A stretch of DNA of 64,000 bases from the NCBI GenBank assembly GCA_005765155.1, contig VCCP01000004.1, positions 1,860,001-1,924,000 on the forward strand, in the 5' to 3' direction. The position numbers and the translations under genes were made by a program. The notes beneath the pieces are model-generated. The model was not told the DNA's origin and ran no database searches. It worked only from the letters and a program-made list of their open reading frames with translations. Source of the DNA: Zelopaecilomyces penicillatus. Lineage: Eukaryota > Ascomycota > Sordariomycetes > Hypocreales > Pseudodiploosporaceae. This document shows positions 22,951 through 35,262 of this stretch, piece by piece. Positions within the stretch are counted from its first letter, which is position 1. Each line of letters opens with the position of its first letter.

Positions 22951-24388
22951 ACGACGTTGTAGTCTGTTGTAACGCTGGTGCTGTTTCTTCAGACAGGACA
23001 CTAGTGATACTTGTTTGCCCCCCTCATTGACCACAATGGATGAAGGTCCGATCAGGTCCATTCTTTATCCCCTTTTCGGGCGTGTGTGGCTTGTTTCCCC
23101 ATTCCATTGTGCAGTGACAGGACTAGGCTTCCTTTCAAAATGGCAGAAATACAAAAGAAAAGGAAAATGAATAATGAAATAAAAAACGCCTCCTCGCAGA
23201 TTTGATATGTGATAGCCATCATGCAACGCGGGGGCGTCGTTCCTTTTGTCCTGCAATCTCTCCCTTTTTGTCAATGTCTTTTTTTTCTCTCCTGTTACGA
23301 AACATGTCACCACCCCTGCCGGCAGCTGAATCGTCCTCGCTTTCGTTTCTGTCTTTCAAGTTTGATGATCAGCAAATCCCCCCGGAATTCCCTCCTCAGC
23401 CACTGACAGACAGAACAGCCTACCTGCCTTGGAGCTGCAGGTCCTTTCTTTTTCCTTCTTTTTTTTTTCTCTTTCTTTGTTCACATAGCAGCAATTGGGT
23501 AGCTTTGCGTAACCCTGTACGGGCATGTCGAGACTTTAGTTTGAGCAAACCAGATTGCTCACCCTGAGCACTTGGACCCCTGATTGGCACGAAAGCAGGA
23601 TTTTTCTGGGGAAAAGAAAGGAAACAATCCAGGGGTCCCCCCACCCAGGAAGGACAAACTGCGAAAGCGCACAGATGAACGCGCCGCTAAGGTATCCAAT
23701 TCCAAAACCGTGGCAGAGGGATCGGCTCTTTGGGGGACTGACTTGTCTCTGGCTGTCGACCTATTTCCAGCACTTTTGCAATAAAGAATGAAGAAAACTG
23801 ATTCAGCAGCAGCAGCAACTCACTAATGTCGCAGTGAAGAATACCACATCACCTGTCACTGCACATGCATGAAACAGACATCAGTTGAGACTGTCGAAAC
23901 AGGCGGAGGTTTCTGCTTTCTGTAACCACTACTTACTGATTTCTTTCCTTTTCTGATGCCCTTTCCAAATCAAGCTTTCAAGTCTGTTGGCTGTCAATCA
24001 ATTACTGGCCAGTGAGCAACATCAGCTGGCCCCCATCACAACCAAATGCAAACTGTACCAAGGACACCCGTCTCGTGTGCCGTGCCTACCTACGCCAAAC
24101 TTGTTTTTTCTTCTCTCTCTCTCCCTCTCTTTAAATCGAGCAGTTATTAGTGCCTGTAGATCGCTGGATCGGGGGTCGGCTTGGGGGAGGAGGCTGTCCC
24201 GTCCAGCTAACGGGATGTCTTTCAATGGCGCGTCCCGGAAGTTGTCCGCCACAACTTTTACACACTCGTTTCACAAGCTAACATTTCTTCTAATTACTTT
24301 GCTGGCTTTTTTTTGGGGGGTGTCTATTTCGCGCTTTTGCATTTTTAGTACTAAACGCTATTGTCACGGGCCGCCCACGCCGTCGTCG

Positions 24389-24401
24389 CCCCCCCCCCCC
24401 C
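24389..24401. repeat. C13 homopolymer
   Basis: Thirteen consecutive C; a second C13 run lies 190 bp downstream. Confidence 0.9.
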
Positions 24402-24578
24402 AACGGCCCCAAAGTTTAGATAGAACAGTGGCTGAAAATGAGATCGCAAGAGGTTTGGGTCCATCCACTAAGGAAAAAAATACTACGTACAGACATTCAC
24501 AAAGCAACATTAAATACGTGCTATAATGCTGTACCTATAAATGCCAATTGAAAAAAAAGGAATATGCCAGCATATTCG

Positions 24579-24591
24579 CCCCCCCCCCCCC
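24579..24591. repeat. C13 homopolymer
   Basis: Second C13 run, also preceded by CG. Confidence 0.9.
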
Positions 24592-26208
24592 GTTGGCTCC
24601 AGCCGCATGGGCACTCTGTAATCTTTCCTTTTTTATCATCCCCCCTCTCTCGTTAAATCCACGTTTCCCATCTGAACTCGTACGGAGTTAACCGCAGGGG
24701 CTCCAGCGTTGGGTGGTAATCATCACGTATGAGCACAGCAGACCTAACACGTTGTAACATATCTTCACCATGGTACCACACGCAAGGGGGGTCACAGTAG
24801 CAGGGCAATAATAGGTGCTATTATTTGGTTGGTGGGTGTTGGCAAAATAAGTCGACAAGTTGCAACCAACTCCTTCGCAGCCTCCGGAAAAATCATGGAC
24901 GTTGTGGCGTCTGGATATGGGATCGGACGAACTCAATGGAGGGACTGCCCAATAGCCACCAACTACTCATTAGGTACAATGCGTCCTCATCTTCTTGAGT
25001 TCTTGTTTATTCACCCAGCTTTCTCAGCTGTAGCCACGGCCAGGGCCCCATTGAGGCATCCGAGCCGCATACCAGTAATTAAGTAGCAGTACCTGCAGGT
25101 AATCCGGAACAAGGACAAGGCTGGATCAAAGGGCAGCCAACAGTTTCCTAACAGTTCCTTTGTTATTTATTTTGTACAATAACACTCCGAGGCCGGGTTC
25201 TTTTGTTTCATCTGAGGTGGTGCCAGAAATGATGAGGCCTTTGGTTGTTGGCTCTACACCTAACTTACAGCATCACACCACCTTTGAGTTTCGCTCTAAC
25301 CACATCTGTTCTATAAATGTATACAGAGCATCATCATATCATCTCGTCACCACGTGCTTCTTATTTAGTAATGCATGCTCTTGGGATTGAAAAACAAAGC
25401 CTTTTTCACCACGTTGGTGAGTTGCCTTTTTCACCTGCTGCGCAGCCTTTGAGGCGCCTAACTGAGGCAAAGTACCTGGGAAGTTGGCGTGGCTGTGGTG
25501 AAATTGAATGAAATACTGGGATATGTTCTACCATAGATTGAAACACCAAGTACAACGTGCTTTTATGTATGTTGGATGAAAGGCCATCGATCTTTAGTAC
25601 TATCTAGTTTACCAGAGCCAGGAGAGGTTCTTCTAGTTAGAGTTCAACCCCCCTCCTCAGAACCAAACCACATTTCTAATAGATTAAGTAACAGATTTCA
25701 TCCATAAAGAACATTACAGTCAAGCTATTTTATGTTTTGCTTTGTCTTTGCTATAACCGCATTTTTTGACAAATTTAGCAAGTAAAGTTGATGGCAGTTT
25801 GGAACGAGGTACCCTATAACGCACAGCTAACTCGAGAGGGATGAAACTGTATTCTCAGTTGTCGATCGTCAATTTTCCCTCTTAAAAAAAAGTCCAAAAT
25901 CATTATGTATTGTCCCTTCAAGACAGTTACACGAGCGTCGATTCTATTGTAGTTGCTTGTCAATCATCACTTATCATGGTGGGCGAACTGTTCGCATTCA
26001 CAGTTATGACATCATGTGATCCGTTTGTCAACTTCAAGGCATCAATGTCGTTACATGTGATAAACACCAGCTCGCTTATGACATACGAACACGCATATTT
26101 GCAAACGTGTCTTCGCGTTACACCGTCACTGTTCCAATCAACTCACAAAGTCAGTCACCGGTGAGGAACAACCTGTCACATACACCAACCTCCAAAACCT
26201 CAACCCCG

Positions 26209-27036
26209 ATGCCTATTGGAGCCATGTCACCTGGGACTGTATCACCACTCTCCAACGTCAAAGGCCTCGCATTTGACGTCTTCGGGACTGTTGTCGACTG
26301 GCGCACTTCAGTGACTGAGGAGTTTACTCTCCGAGCTTTCCGGAAGCAGTCTTCCAACCTGAAACCCGACGTCAGGGCACGCCTCGAGACCTTGACTGAG
26401 GCTGACTGGGGTCGTCTCGCTCAGGAGTGGCACAACTCATACATTGCATTTTGCCGTTCATTCGACCCTGCCACACATACCTGGAAGCCCATAGGCGAGC
26501 ACCACCGGGAAAGCCTGACCGAGCTGCTACAGAAATGGAACCTGACGGACGTCTTTACTGAATCGGAAGTCGAATCCATAAGCCTCGTCTGGCACCGCCT
26601 CAGTCCTTGGCCAGACTCCTCAGCTGGCTTGCAGAAGCTTGGCGACGGCGGCGCCAGGTACATCACTTCGACACTATCCAACGGCAACGTTGCTCTCTTG
26701 CGTGATCTTGACGATTTTGGCGCCCTGGGTTTCGGAAAATTGCTCTCCGCAGAGACTTTTCAGGCCTATAAGCCCCATCCAACCGTCTACCTGGGTGCGG
26801 CCCGCGAAATGGGCCTGGAGCCAGGGCAGTTGGCCATGGTGGCGGCCCATCTTGGTGACCTGCAAGCAGCTCGTGATTGCAGCCTACGAACCATCTATGT
26901 TGAAAGGCCACGGGAGGAGGCGTGGGGGAAGGATGAAGAGAGGTACAAGGAGGCCCGGAATTGGGTGGACTTGTGGATATCTCAGGAGGAAGAGGGCTTT
27001 CTGACGTTGGCGAATCGGCTCTCACAGGTCGAGTAG
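26209..27036 (+). CDS. haloacid dehalogenase, type II (L-2-haloacid dehalogenase-like), 275 aa
   Basis: HAD-superfamily hydrolase of the 2-haloacid dehalogenase subgroup, which hydrolyses through an aspartyl-enzyme intermediate. Seen: motif I DVFGTVVDW with the nucleophile Asp near residue 25, motif II TSTLSNGN, the Lys of motif III in YKPHP, and motif IV VAAHLGDLQAA, the hallmark of this subgroup. Length is near the family norm. Single exon, unlike most neighbours. Start is the first in-frame ATG; the frame is open for another 100 bases upstream but only from a GTG. A second ATG five codons on is a possible alternative. No signal peptide, so cytosolic. The true substrate may not be a halogenated acid, since fungal members are poorly characterised. 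Confidence 0.88.
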   Translation: MPIGAMSPGTVSPLSNVKGLAFDVFGTVVDWRTSVTEEFTLRAFRKQSSNLKPDVRARLETLTEADWGRLAQEWHNSYIAFCRSFDPATHTWKPIGEHHRESLTELLQKWNLTDVFTESEVESISLVWHRLSPWPDSSAGLQKLGDGGARYITSTLSNGNVALLRDLDDFGALGFGKLLSAETFQAYKPHPTVYLGAAREMGLEPGQLAMVAAHLGDLQAARDCSLRTIYVERPREEAWGKDEERYKEARNWVDLWISQEEEGFLTLANRLSQVE

Positions 27037-30000
27037 ACACACTCTTGCCAACAAATACATATTGTGTTGTCTAAGGCTCATATAGCCTATAAAAGAAATC
27101 TTTTCAAGGCACCATGCAAAGGTCATATAGAATCTGAGATGTTTGTCTACCTGCAGAGCAAGTCCTCGCCAACACGTTCGCTCCAGTTCCTTTCACAGCT
27201 TGGCCCATCTTCATAATGGATAACGTATGACTGTTTCTGCTTGACCGAGCGCATGCAGAACTAGTGTTGTGTTTCAAACCTATCTCTGTTTCCACCCTTA
27301 TCCCAAATAAACTGCGAGACTTCAAGGAGAAAAAAGTCCAAAAAGTTCATAGGGAGTAGATGTAGATAAAAAAAGCCACCTACTGTGTAACTAGAATGGC
27401 TACGTTCATGATTGTATACATGCCTCCTCAAATCACCAGTATGAGGACATTGTTCTTCCCTGGGTTTGTTAGTGACATAATTTTGCTCAGTTGGATACCA
27501 CACTTTGTCTTAATCTAAACCCGTGTTCCCACAATCACTGAATGGTGAGAGATCACAGAGCAGCTAAGACATACAAATGACTCAATAGTTACGGCTTGCT
27601 ATACGGAGAGATATTGCTAATTAGAGGCAAATATGAAGTGAGTCATTACAGTACTTTGTCCAAATCGCTGGCAAAGTATGACTGGCGCCACGATATACTC
27701 TCAAAGAGATCTAGAATGTTTTACGACCCCCACTTGACCATAACTCTTGACTCTTTATTACAACAAACACATGAACCTTAGTGTGCAGAGCTTGGTGAAG
27801 AAATTGGGACAAACTTTTTTGCTATAAGTTCAATCAGGCTCTGTGGACGTGTGCGTCGCTAATCCTTTTATATCGTCTGCTGCTTGGTGCGAAACAAGGA
27901 GAAACACTGTGACCTTTCCCTCTCATAAAATGCGAGCTTTGTCATTAAAGGGTCAACTTAGACACCACGAGGTAACACGGCTGAGTTGTCCTCAGAGAAC
28001 GTCGTTTGATCCTGCAGAGACACCTGTCGAAACTTTTCATCAGATATGAATTCTTGTACTCCTCATTCACACATGTGGGAAATCAGACTAAAGCTGGGCG
28101 TGGGATGTGTCATGCCCAGTATTTTTTTGGGTTAAATATGGGTCTTCAATAAAATATAAACCCATGATGTTGCTTCAGCAGATCAAGCTGAAGACATGGA
28201 GACTAGTCGTAAATGATTGACGTGGACTAATGATGGGTGGCGGGTGGCGGTGGGGCAACACACATAGAAATGGTAAGAAGCCCGATTCGCCATGGAATCG
28301 ACGTTCGGCTCTCACATCGGATACGAATTATTGATGCGGTCTGGACTGGGCCATGCTGGCCAGAGCGAAAGCCGCGGCCTTTTACCATGCATGATTTTAG
28401 GTCATTAGATCGACTAACTTCCTCATTCATCGCTATTCGGCTAGTCTGCTTGGTTGGTGGCCAAGAGCAGCACTGGTGGGTTAAGCAGCAAATGGAAAAC
28501 TGTCCGTCTGTGACTTCTGCCTCCTACGCTTCAAATTGCTTGGTCCCATCGATAAGAGATACCTTGGCAATGAGCAGAAATTACGAAAGGACTAAATCGA
28601 CCAGCATAAGAATCAGGCAGTCGAGGCTGACGAACGACAAGAGGCCCATACCAACTGGCATGGGGTAGTCAAGTGCCTCCGGGCGGCTTTGTGGTTTTTG
28701 CTGATAGGGTTTAGAAGAGTTTATGGATGGAAAATGCTCATGTCGTTCTCTTCATTTTGGGTTTCTTCTTGGCAATCCTGCATTATCTGCCTTACCTTTG
28801 TACCGAGTCTCGGATGTTTCTTTCCCGGCCACAATGTATTGCTTGTTCATCACATGAGAGGCGAGGCATATGCGAACGTGCATGAAAGTTGCAATGGTTT
28901 CGTATACTGGTGTTGTAACACTGCTGCGCATTTGGTGATGGCGGATATTCATGGGGTTTTTGTGAGCGGTACGCAACTTCATAGGAACAAAAGCTAGGTC
29001 CCTCTTGTTGACCCTCGTTCGCCGTGGCTGCTGAGCCGTGTGCCGAGTGCGTTGATTAGCTTGGACGGAAATGTTCGGATCCGTCAACCAGGTGCTCCGA
29101 GTCGCAGAGACTAGCATGCAATATTCTGGTGGTCCAACTCATTCTGCGCGCGCTAGATGTTGCACCAGTCAGCAATCCATGGCCCAGGTCCTTGGACTGA
29201 ACACAATGTCCCAACCCATTTGCTGCCTTGCCAGGGCTGATCGTATGGAGGCCATTGCGTTGAAGCGTGGGTGATAAAGGAGGTGCTAAACCGGACCAAG
29301 AACCGCTGTCTGGTCGACTAGCAGAGAGACATGGCACGTTGTTCGCTCGGGCCGCAGCAGGATGGAGGAGATCATAACGGCTTTGCTAGGGTCGCCTAAC
29401 GAACCGTCAGCCTTTGCGCCCAGCCTCCAACGCAATCGCAGCTTACGTTGTCCTCATGCCTTACACTGGCAGTCTGGCACGCAGACACTGGCCTCCATAT
29501 CCGTAGATCTTGTGTAGGTTTAGATACCTATCGTAGGACGAAAATGAAGAAGGACAACAAGACGCAGCACGGGCGAGTGTTTGATACCTCAAGTCTGGTA
29601 CGATTTGTCATTGTGCTCAATGTTGGTGGTTTGCCGCAAAATATGCGTTTCAAGCTGCTGCCGGGCTGGCAAACCCGGACAGCACCTGCCTAAGCAGACC
29701 GCCCCTGAAAAGGTCAAGCCCTAGGCATTGATAAGGAGGTACCTGAAGATATCTGATATTTACTGACCAATGTAGGTACCTGCAGTAATAGTTAATAGTG
29801 GGCAGCACCTACCTACCTGAGCCATTCATGCAATTTATTAGACTTTGGAGTAATAGATCAGGTCTCCCGAAGGAAGTCGGAACCGAGAAATCGAAAATCC
29901 ATCGCTTTGGGTTTTGTCTGGAATTGTCTGCTTTGCGCCCTTACTCCAATGTTTTCTTTTCCTGTCTCTTCTCATTCTTAAACTCTTGCTTTTTCGCCGT

Positions 30001-31599
30001 TGTCTTTCCCCAGATGATTAATTGATCGTGGGACGAGGCGCCAGCGCCCAAGTTAGCTGATCTACCAGTTCCTCATGGTGCTCAGCTCATTGGCTTCCCC
30101 GTCAGTGCTGTGGCGAGATCGGTTGTCCAGGGCTGGTTGCCTCCACCTTTGGTGCTCTGCCAATGACCTGACGATACTTGCAAGTGCCGTGGGCATTGGC
30201 CCTGCTCAGCTGTACCTCTGGGGTAGTGGCAAAGACAGCCGGTACATGGCCATGCAGGGTGGTTGCACACACGGACAGACGGCCACACACTCTCGTGCAA
30301 CAAGCATGACGGGAGCCTCATGGCAGCCTTGATTGCATTTTCATTCTTCGTGTTTGTGCACCGACGCCGCCGCCGCCTCCCTGTGGTCGGAATTCCCACC
30401 CTGACGCTATTCTTGTCTCTCTCGTGACAGCTGGATCCTCTAGCTTTGTGTCTGGCCACCGAGCGACGGAGCGAGAAGCAAGCCAAGCCCAAGGGGCCAG
30501 TGGCATTACAGTTATCATCGCTTGGTCTAGGTAGGTAGTCTGCGTCCGCTTTGACCACGGAGCAGGGCAGTCGACGTGCGAGTACGGAACATATTGGAGA
30601 TTTATGCCATGTTTGCTCGTCTGTTCGCTCAATCAGCAGAGAGCTGGGACCACGCTGGAGAGGGAGGATACACAACCTCAGCAGTCCAAGTCTAGGTTGA
30701 AGTCCGTCCCGACATCTAGGCTTTGGTCCTATTGGGTATTGGGCGAGGGTCGTCGGAGCATTCACACCCTCCAAGGCGGCTGGAACGATGGGGACTGGCG
30801 GAACCCACAGAGGCAACAGAGTATTAGTCTAAACGTCGCCAAGACCGATCAACCACCAACTCACGATAAAAAGCCCTACTGGCGAGTACGAGTACATGAT
30901 TAGGCTGCATGTCCCTACGCATTTGTGGGAGTACTGCTCCGTACATGCGACTATTTCGTCGCCTGCCTGCCTGCCTGGCCTAACGGAAAACTGCCACCCC
31001 CCGCTGTTGGCTTGCACTGGCTGTGGCCGGCATCGTGCCCCGTCGGCCGTCCTTTTTTGTGGTGGCCATTGTCCTGCCTGTCTGCTGCTGCTTGTCTCTG
31101 AGGCGTCTCCCATTGACGACCCATTTACGACCCATTTGCCCATGACCGTAGGAGGGGCTCACCTATCAGCTTGCGTCTCCCCTCTGTTGTCGTCCCAGAG
31201 CCGGACCCGCCCACCCACCAGCCCGTCTCCACTGCGCCCACTGAGTCCACTGAGCCCACTCGAACCCTCACTCTACGCCGCCCAAGGGCAGCTAGCTCTG
31301 GAAGCCTAAGCAACTCACCTAGCCCGTGCTAAACTGGACCAAACATCCCTCCCCAATCTGCTGAGATCAATTGCACACAGCATTGCACACGCTCCGCACC
31401 ACAAACTGCATTGCCAGCGCCGCGCTGTTCACTGCTCAGGTCCAGCCTCATCTGTTGCTGTCTCTGGCTTCGTCGCCTCTATCCGACTTGTCTCCGTTCA
31501 ACTCGTGGTTCTTGCGGTCTGGATTTCTGCATCGCCAAATACGCCTGGGATTTGCTGACCTGAACCTCCCGGTCGCTCACCCGCTGACTTGCCCCCATC
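27037..31599. other. 4.6 kb spacer upstream of RAS2
   Basis: No gene supported. Open frames, including a 244-codon minus-strand one at 30082-30816, have chance-like composition. A TAGGTA-rich patch lies near 29740-29815 and a short (CCTG)n at 30962-30978. From 31145 to 31599 there is no ATG and the plus strand is pyrimidine-rich, consistent with a long RAS2 leader. Confidence 0.5.
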
Positions 31600-32451
31600 A
31601 TGGCGGGCAGAATGGTGCTGTACAAGCTGGTGGTGCTGGGTGACGGTGGCGTGGGGAAGACGGCCCTGACCATCCAGCTGTGTCTTCAACACTTTGTCGA
31701 GACGGTAAGTCAGCCCTTTTGCAATTCATCCTGACGACAAACCTGCCTCCTCGCACCCCCCTCCCCCTTTATGGTAGGTAGGTAGGTGAGGGGCAGCACT
31801 CGTTTCTCCCGGTGCGTCTCGGCTGACCCGCGCCGCATTCAGTACGACCCGACAATTGAGGACTCCTACCGGAAGCAGGTTGTCATAGACGGACAGCCTT
31901 GCATGCTTGAGGTTCTCGACACCGCTGGCCAGGAGGAATACACAGCGCTGCGGGATCAATGGATCCGCGATGGTGAGGGCTTCGTTCTGGTATACAGCAT
32001 TGCCTCCCGCTCGTCCTTTACTCGCATCAAACGATTTCATCATCAGATACAACGAGTCAAGGAGTCATGCGCCTCATCACCGTCATACCCAGGTTCGCCG
32101 CTATCAGCAGCCAATCCTCAGGTCCCCGTGCCAGTCATGCTCGTGGGTAACAAGAGCGACCGGGTTACCGAGCGTGAGGTGTCCACGCAGGAGGGGCACG
32201 CCCTGGCGAGGGAGCTTGGCTGCGAGTTTGTCGAGGCATCCGCCAAAAACTGCATCAACGTCGAAAAGGCCTTTTACGATGTGGTGAGGATCCTAAGACG
32301 CCAACGCCAACAGGCTTCGCGGCCCGCCGCCGGCTCGAGCGGCCGCACCCGGACAGGCAATGGCGATGTTAGCGGCCGAGAGCGCGATACGCACCGATAC
32401 CGACGCAACAAGGACGGCGAGAAGAGCAAGTCTAAGTGCGTGGTTTTATGA
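31600..32451 (+). CDS. RAS2: Ras-family small GTPase RAS2 (237 aa)
   Basis: Membrane-anchored molecular switch acting upstream of cAMP and MAP-kinase signalling in filamentous fungi. Two exons, 31600-31704 and 31843-32451, split right before switch I as in relatives. Seen: P-loop GDGGVGKT (residues 14-21), switch I YDPTIEDSYRK (36-46), DTAGQEEY (61-68), NKSD (138-141), EASAKN, a basic tail, and a C-terminal CVVL box (234-237) for prenylation. P-loop glycines and Gln65 are wild type. An insertion of about 20 Ser/Pro-rich residues (about 111-130) sits before the NKSD strand; I know this from RAS2-type rather than RAS1-type fungal proteins. CVVL suggests geranylgeranylation or farnesylation but does not settle it. 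Confidence 0.95.
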
Positions 32452-35233
32452 AGGACCTCTTCCATCATTATCAACGACTCTCCTTGCGCGTCGCAGCCTG
32501 GGGGTGGGATGCTTCCCAAAGGCATTATGGTGAGGGGTTTCGGAAACGGAACCCCGTTTGACCATTGTCTGCATCCTCTCCTCTTGATTGATATGGGCAA
32601 GTGAGAACCGAGACGACTGATCATGACGGCCATGATACCATGATAAAAGGCCGGGGACGCGACTTTTTTGTGTTTTATTTTGCTTTTCAACAGGTGGTCC
32701 GACCGACTTTATTGCTACACGACGATGACGCAGCATCCATCAGTGGAGGAAGATGCCAGTTCCCGAATCGGCGAATGGCGCATGAACAAGAAAACAAAGA
32801 GGCATATTATTGCGGCGCTGGGCTGTTTTACGACATTGAACATTTGCTCCCGCCTCTTCTATGCCGCTGCTACGCAGCATATATTGGAAGGGAGGGAATC
32901 ATCATCCTTTTCATATCATTCTCATCACCCACCAACACCATCATACCCACAAATTACAAAACCTACCGCGACCAACATCATCGTCATCATTATCACCATC
33001 ATTTCTCATCATCAATCCTGTTCTATTTTATTTTCCGCGTTCATTTTACTGAGACATTCGAGAGGGGACAAATAGTTGGCATATCTGAACGTCCTCTTTT
33101 GAATTTCTTCCGTTAGTGAACTTTTCTTCTCTCCCTAACCGCCCCTGGAACGACCCCCCCTCTTCCCCTCCCCCCCTCCAAAAAAGCCACCATGTCTACT
33201 TTTCTTGGCATATTTTCACCATGGGATCGTTTTAATAGCGATGCCTGATTGGACCCGGTTACTATTCCTGTTGGTACTTGTTGTCAATCACTGTTCCAAA
33301 GCCCTTTCTCATTGAGTTCCACGTCTCTTGACTATCATGTAACTATCATTTGCATATTACCTACAGAAGAGGAGGAGGACGGGCAGAATTTTTGGAAACA
33401 GCTGATTTGTGCTGTGTCATGCTTTGGATGAGCGCTGAGGGACGGGAGTGCGAAGCGGGAGTGACAGCTTGTCGCCACTCGCGTGGGAAAAGGGGACTGG
33501 CTGCATTGGCTGCGCGAAGTAGATGATGGGAGGGTTCTGCTGGATGACCAGTGGCGTTGTAACTACGGGTCAATGGCCATATTACTCCCTCAAGATCTAG
33601 CATATCCTCTTGAATGTCCTCATGACTTTGAACCTGCTTCTTCAGAATCTCGTCCTTGCTTGCTCATGAATATCCGTTTATTGCCTGTGAGCGGGATGGT
33701 GGTGTGAGATGCGATGAGTTACTCTGTCGTTGGCAGCCCCTCATTATTTGCTGTGTTTATTCTTCTTTTCTGGCAGGCTTCTTCTTCTTTTTCTTCGTCT
33801 GATTCTGCCCCCGCCTTCCTTCGTCTGGAGACGGCGTGGTATTCCTTCATAATTCTCTCATTTGCCCATACTAATACCCCCACTAAGGTTGTAACGGGCG
33901 GAGATAGCCCCAGGTAGGCGAGCGTTGAGAGATGGCGTCGTTGTCGATGCAACCCACGCCGAAACCAAGAGGTAGAAATGCAGCTCTGTGCCATTTAGGT
34001 TCTAGGCCCGGGGGGGCACCAATCAGCCATACCTACGTCAGCTTCAGGATCTTTGTGTGAGACTTGTTGAACCATGAGGAGTGTGTGCGTGTGTGTGTGT
34101 GGTGTGAGTGAGTACGCGCTATCTTGTGCCAGGGAGAGAGGTCTCAAACTACAATGGATGGTAGTTTGGGACGTGTCTACTACCTAGTGTTGGATAAAGG
34201 CCCAAGCAGATGGCAAAAACGTGCCGACCCTGAACCCCCCTCTCATAACTGGTTTAGAAGCCAAGAGAGCAGTAGAGAGTCAAAGAGAGAGACATAGAGA
34301 TTGTGTGTGTGCGTGCGTGACATACAAGTGAGGATTGTGCACGAAGCGTCTCTCAGGTGTATACAGAGTACAACAGCTACTACCTATTTACTCAAGTACC
34401 TACCTAACCTGTACGCAAGGCACAAAAGCTAGGAGACCATGCCAACATTACCTGACACACTTTGACACATCTCGGACTCTTGGGCTGTGGAGTTGAATCC
34501 CCCACCACCACCACGGATTTTTCGATTTTCTCACAAATGGGCGCCGCCGCACAGCACACAATGGGATTGTTAGTCCCACGCACAAGCGCAGCCACCCAAC
34601 ACACCTTTTTTCTGCTCGGCCTGTTGAATCTGTTTACGGGGTACCTCTTTGCACGATCCTTGTTTAGGTACTACTACTAGGACCTTGGTACTATCAAGGT
34701 AGGAAGTACTAGGGTTAGTAGGTAACCCTCAATTATGGGCGCTTATCGCTCCCTGTGGCGGCGTGGGGAGGTGGAGGTGGAGATGGAGAAACGGTACGAT
34801 GGCGCAGGTCAATGACGTTTTTGCCATGTTAGAAGGACGGTTATTTCTTTACATGTATCGGCATGGGCTTATTATATCCCTTCCTTGGATACAATCTGTT
34901 TTATTAGTAGTTTGTTCGCATGGGAGTTTGTGGGTACGGGATGGCTTTGGCGCTAATTGTGACTTTTGTTGAGAAATCGACCTCCATTGAACGGGACGAT
35001 GCCGAATTACATCCCATCGAGCTGAGCTTGAGAGATGTTGAGTGGAAGTTCTGTTTCAAAAAGGCTTTGATATGGTTATCTTTGCAAAATTTGGGTATCG
35101 TTGATTTTTCTCTAGCCGCGCATATGAAAGATGCACAAACATGGAATAATGATTGGCAGTAATGCCTGCAGTGGAGACATCGGTCGTTACATCAAGTTTG
35201 GAATACGACGTTGTAGCTGTTGCGAATTATATC

Positions 35234-35262
35234 GTACGTACGTATGTATGTATGTATGTATG
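35234..35262. repeat. (GTAC/GTAT)n microsatellite
   Basis: Tetranucleotide array that changes from GTAC to GTAT units. Confidence 0.9.

Larger units (their letters stand above)
16712..26208. other. 9.5 kb gene-poor region
   Basis: Every open frame in this stretch is short, overlapped by others on both strands, and lacks domain-like composition; the longest (17817-18572 plus, 18352-18780 minus) read as chance frames in GC-rich DNA. I found no transposase or reverse-transcriptase motif and no tRNA-like fold. It holds several CTG arrays, C13 and G13 runs and a 12-bp tandem repeat. Long promoters or non-coding transcripts for apsA (minus) could occupy it. A gene with many small exons could have been missed. 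Confidence 0.5.

Noticed and set aside
30082..30816. 244-codon minus-strand frame upstream of RAS2
   Set aside because: Composition is Pro/Arg/Cys-rich without motifs and other frames overlap it; likely chance.
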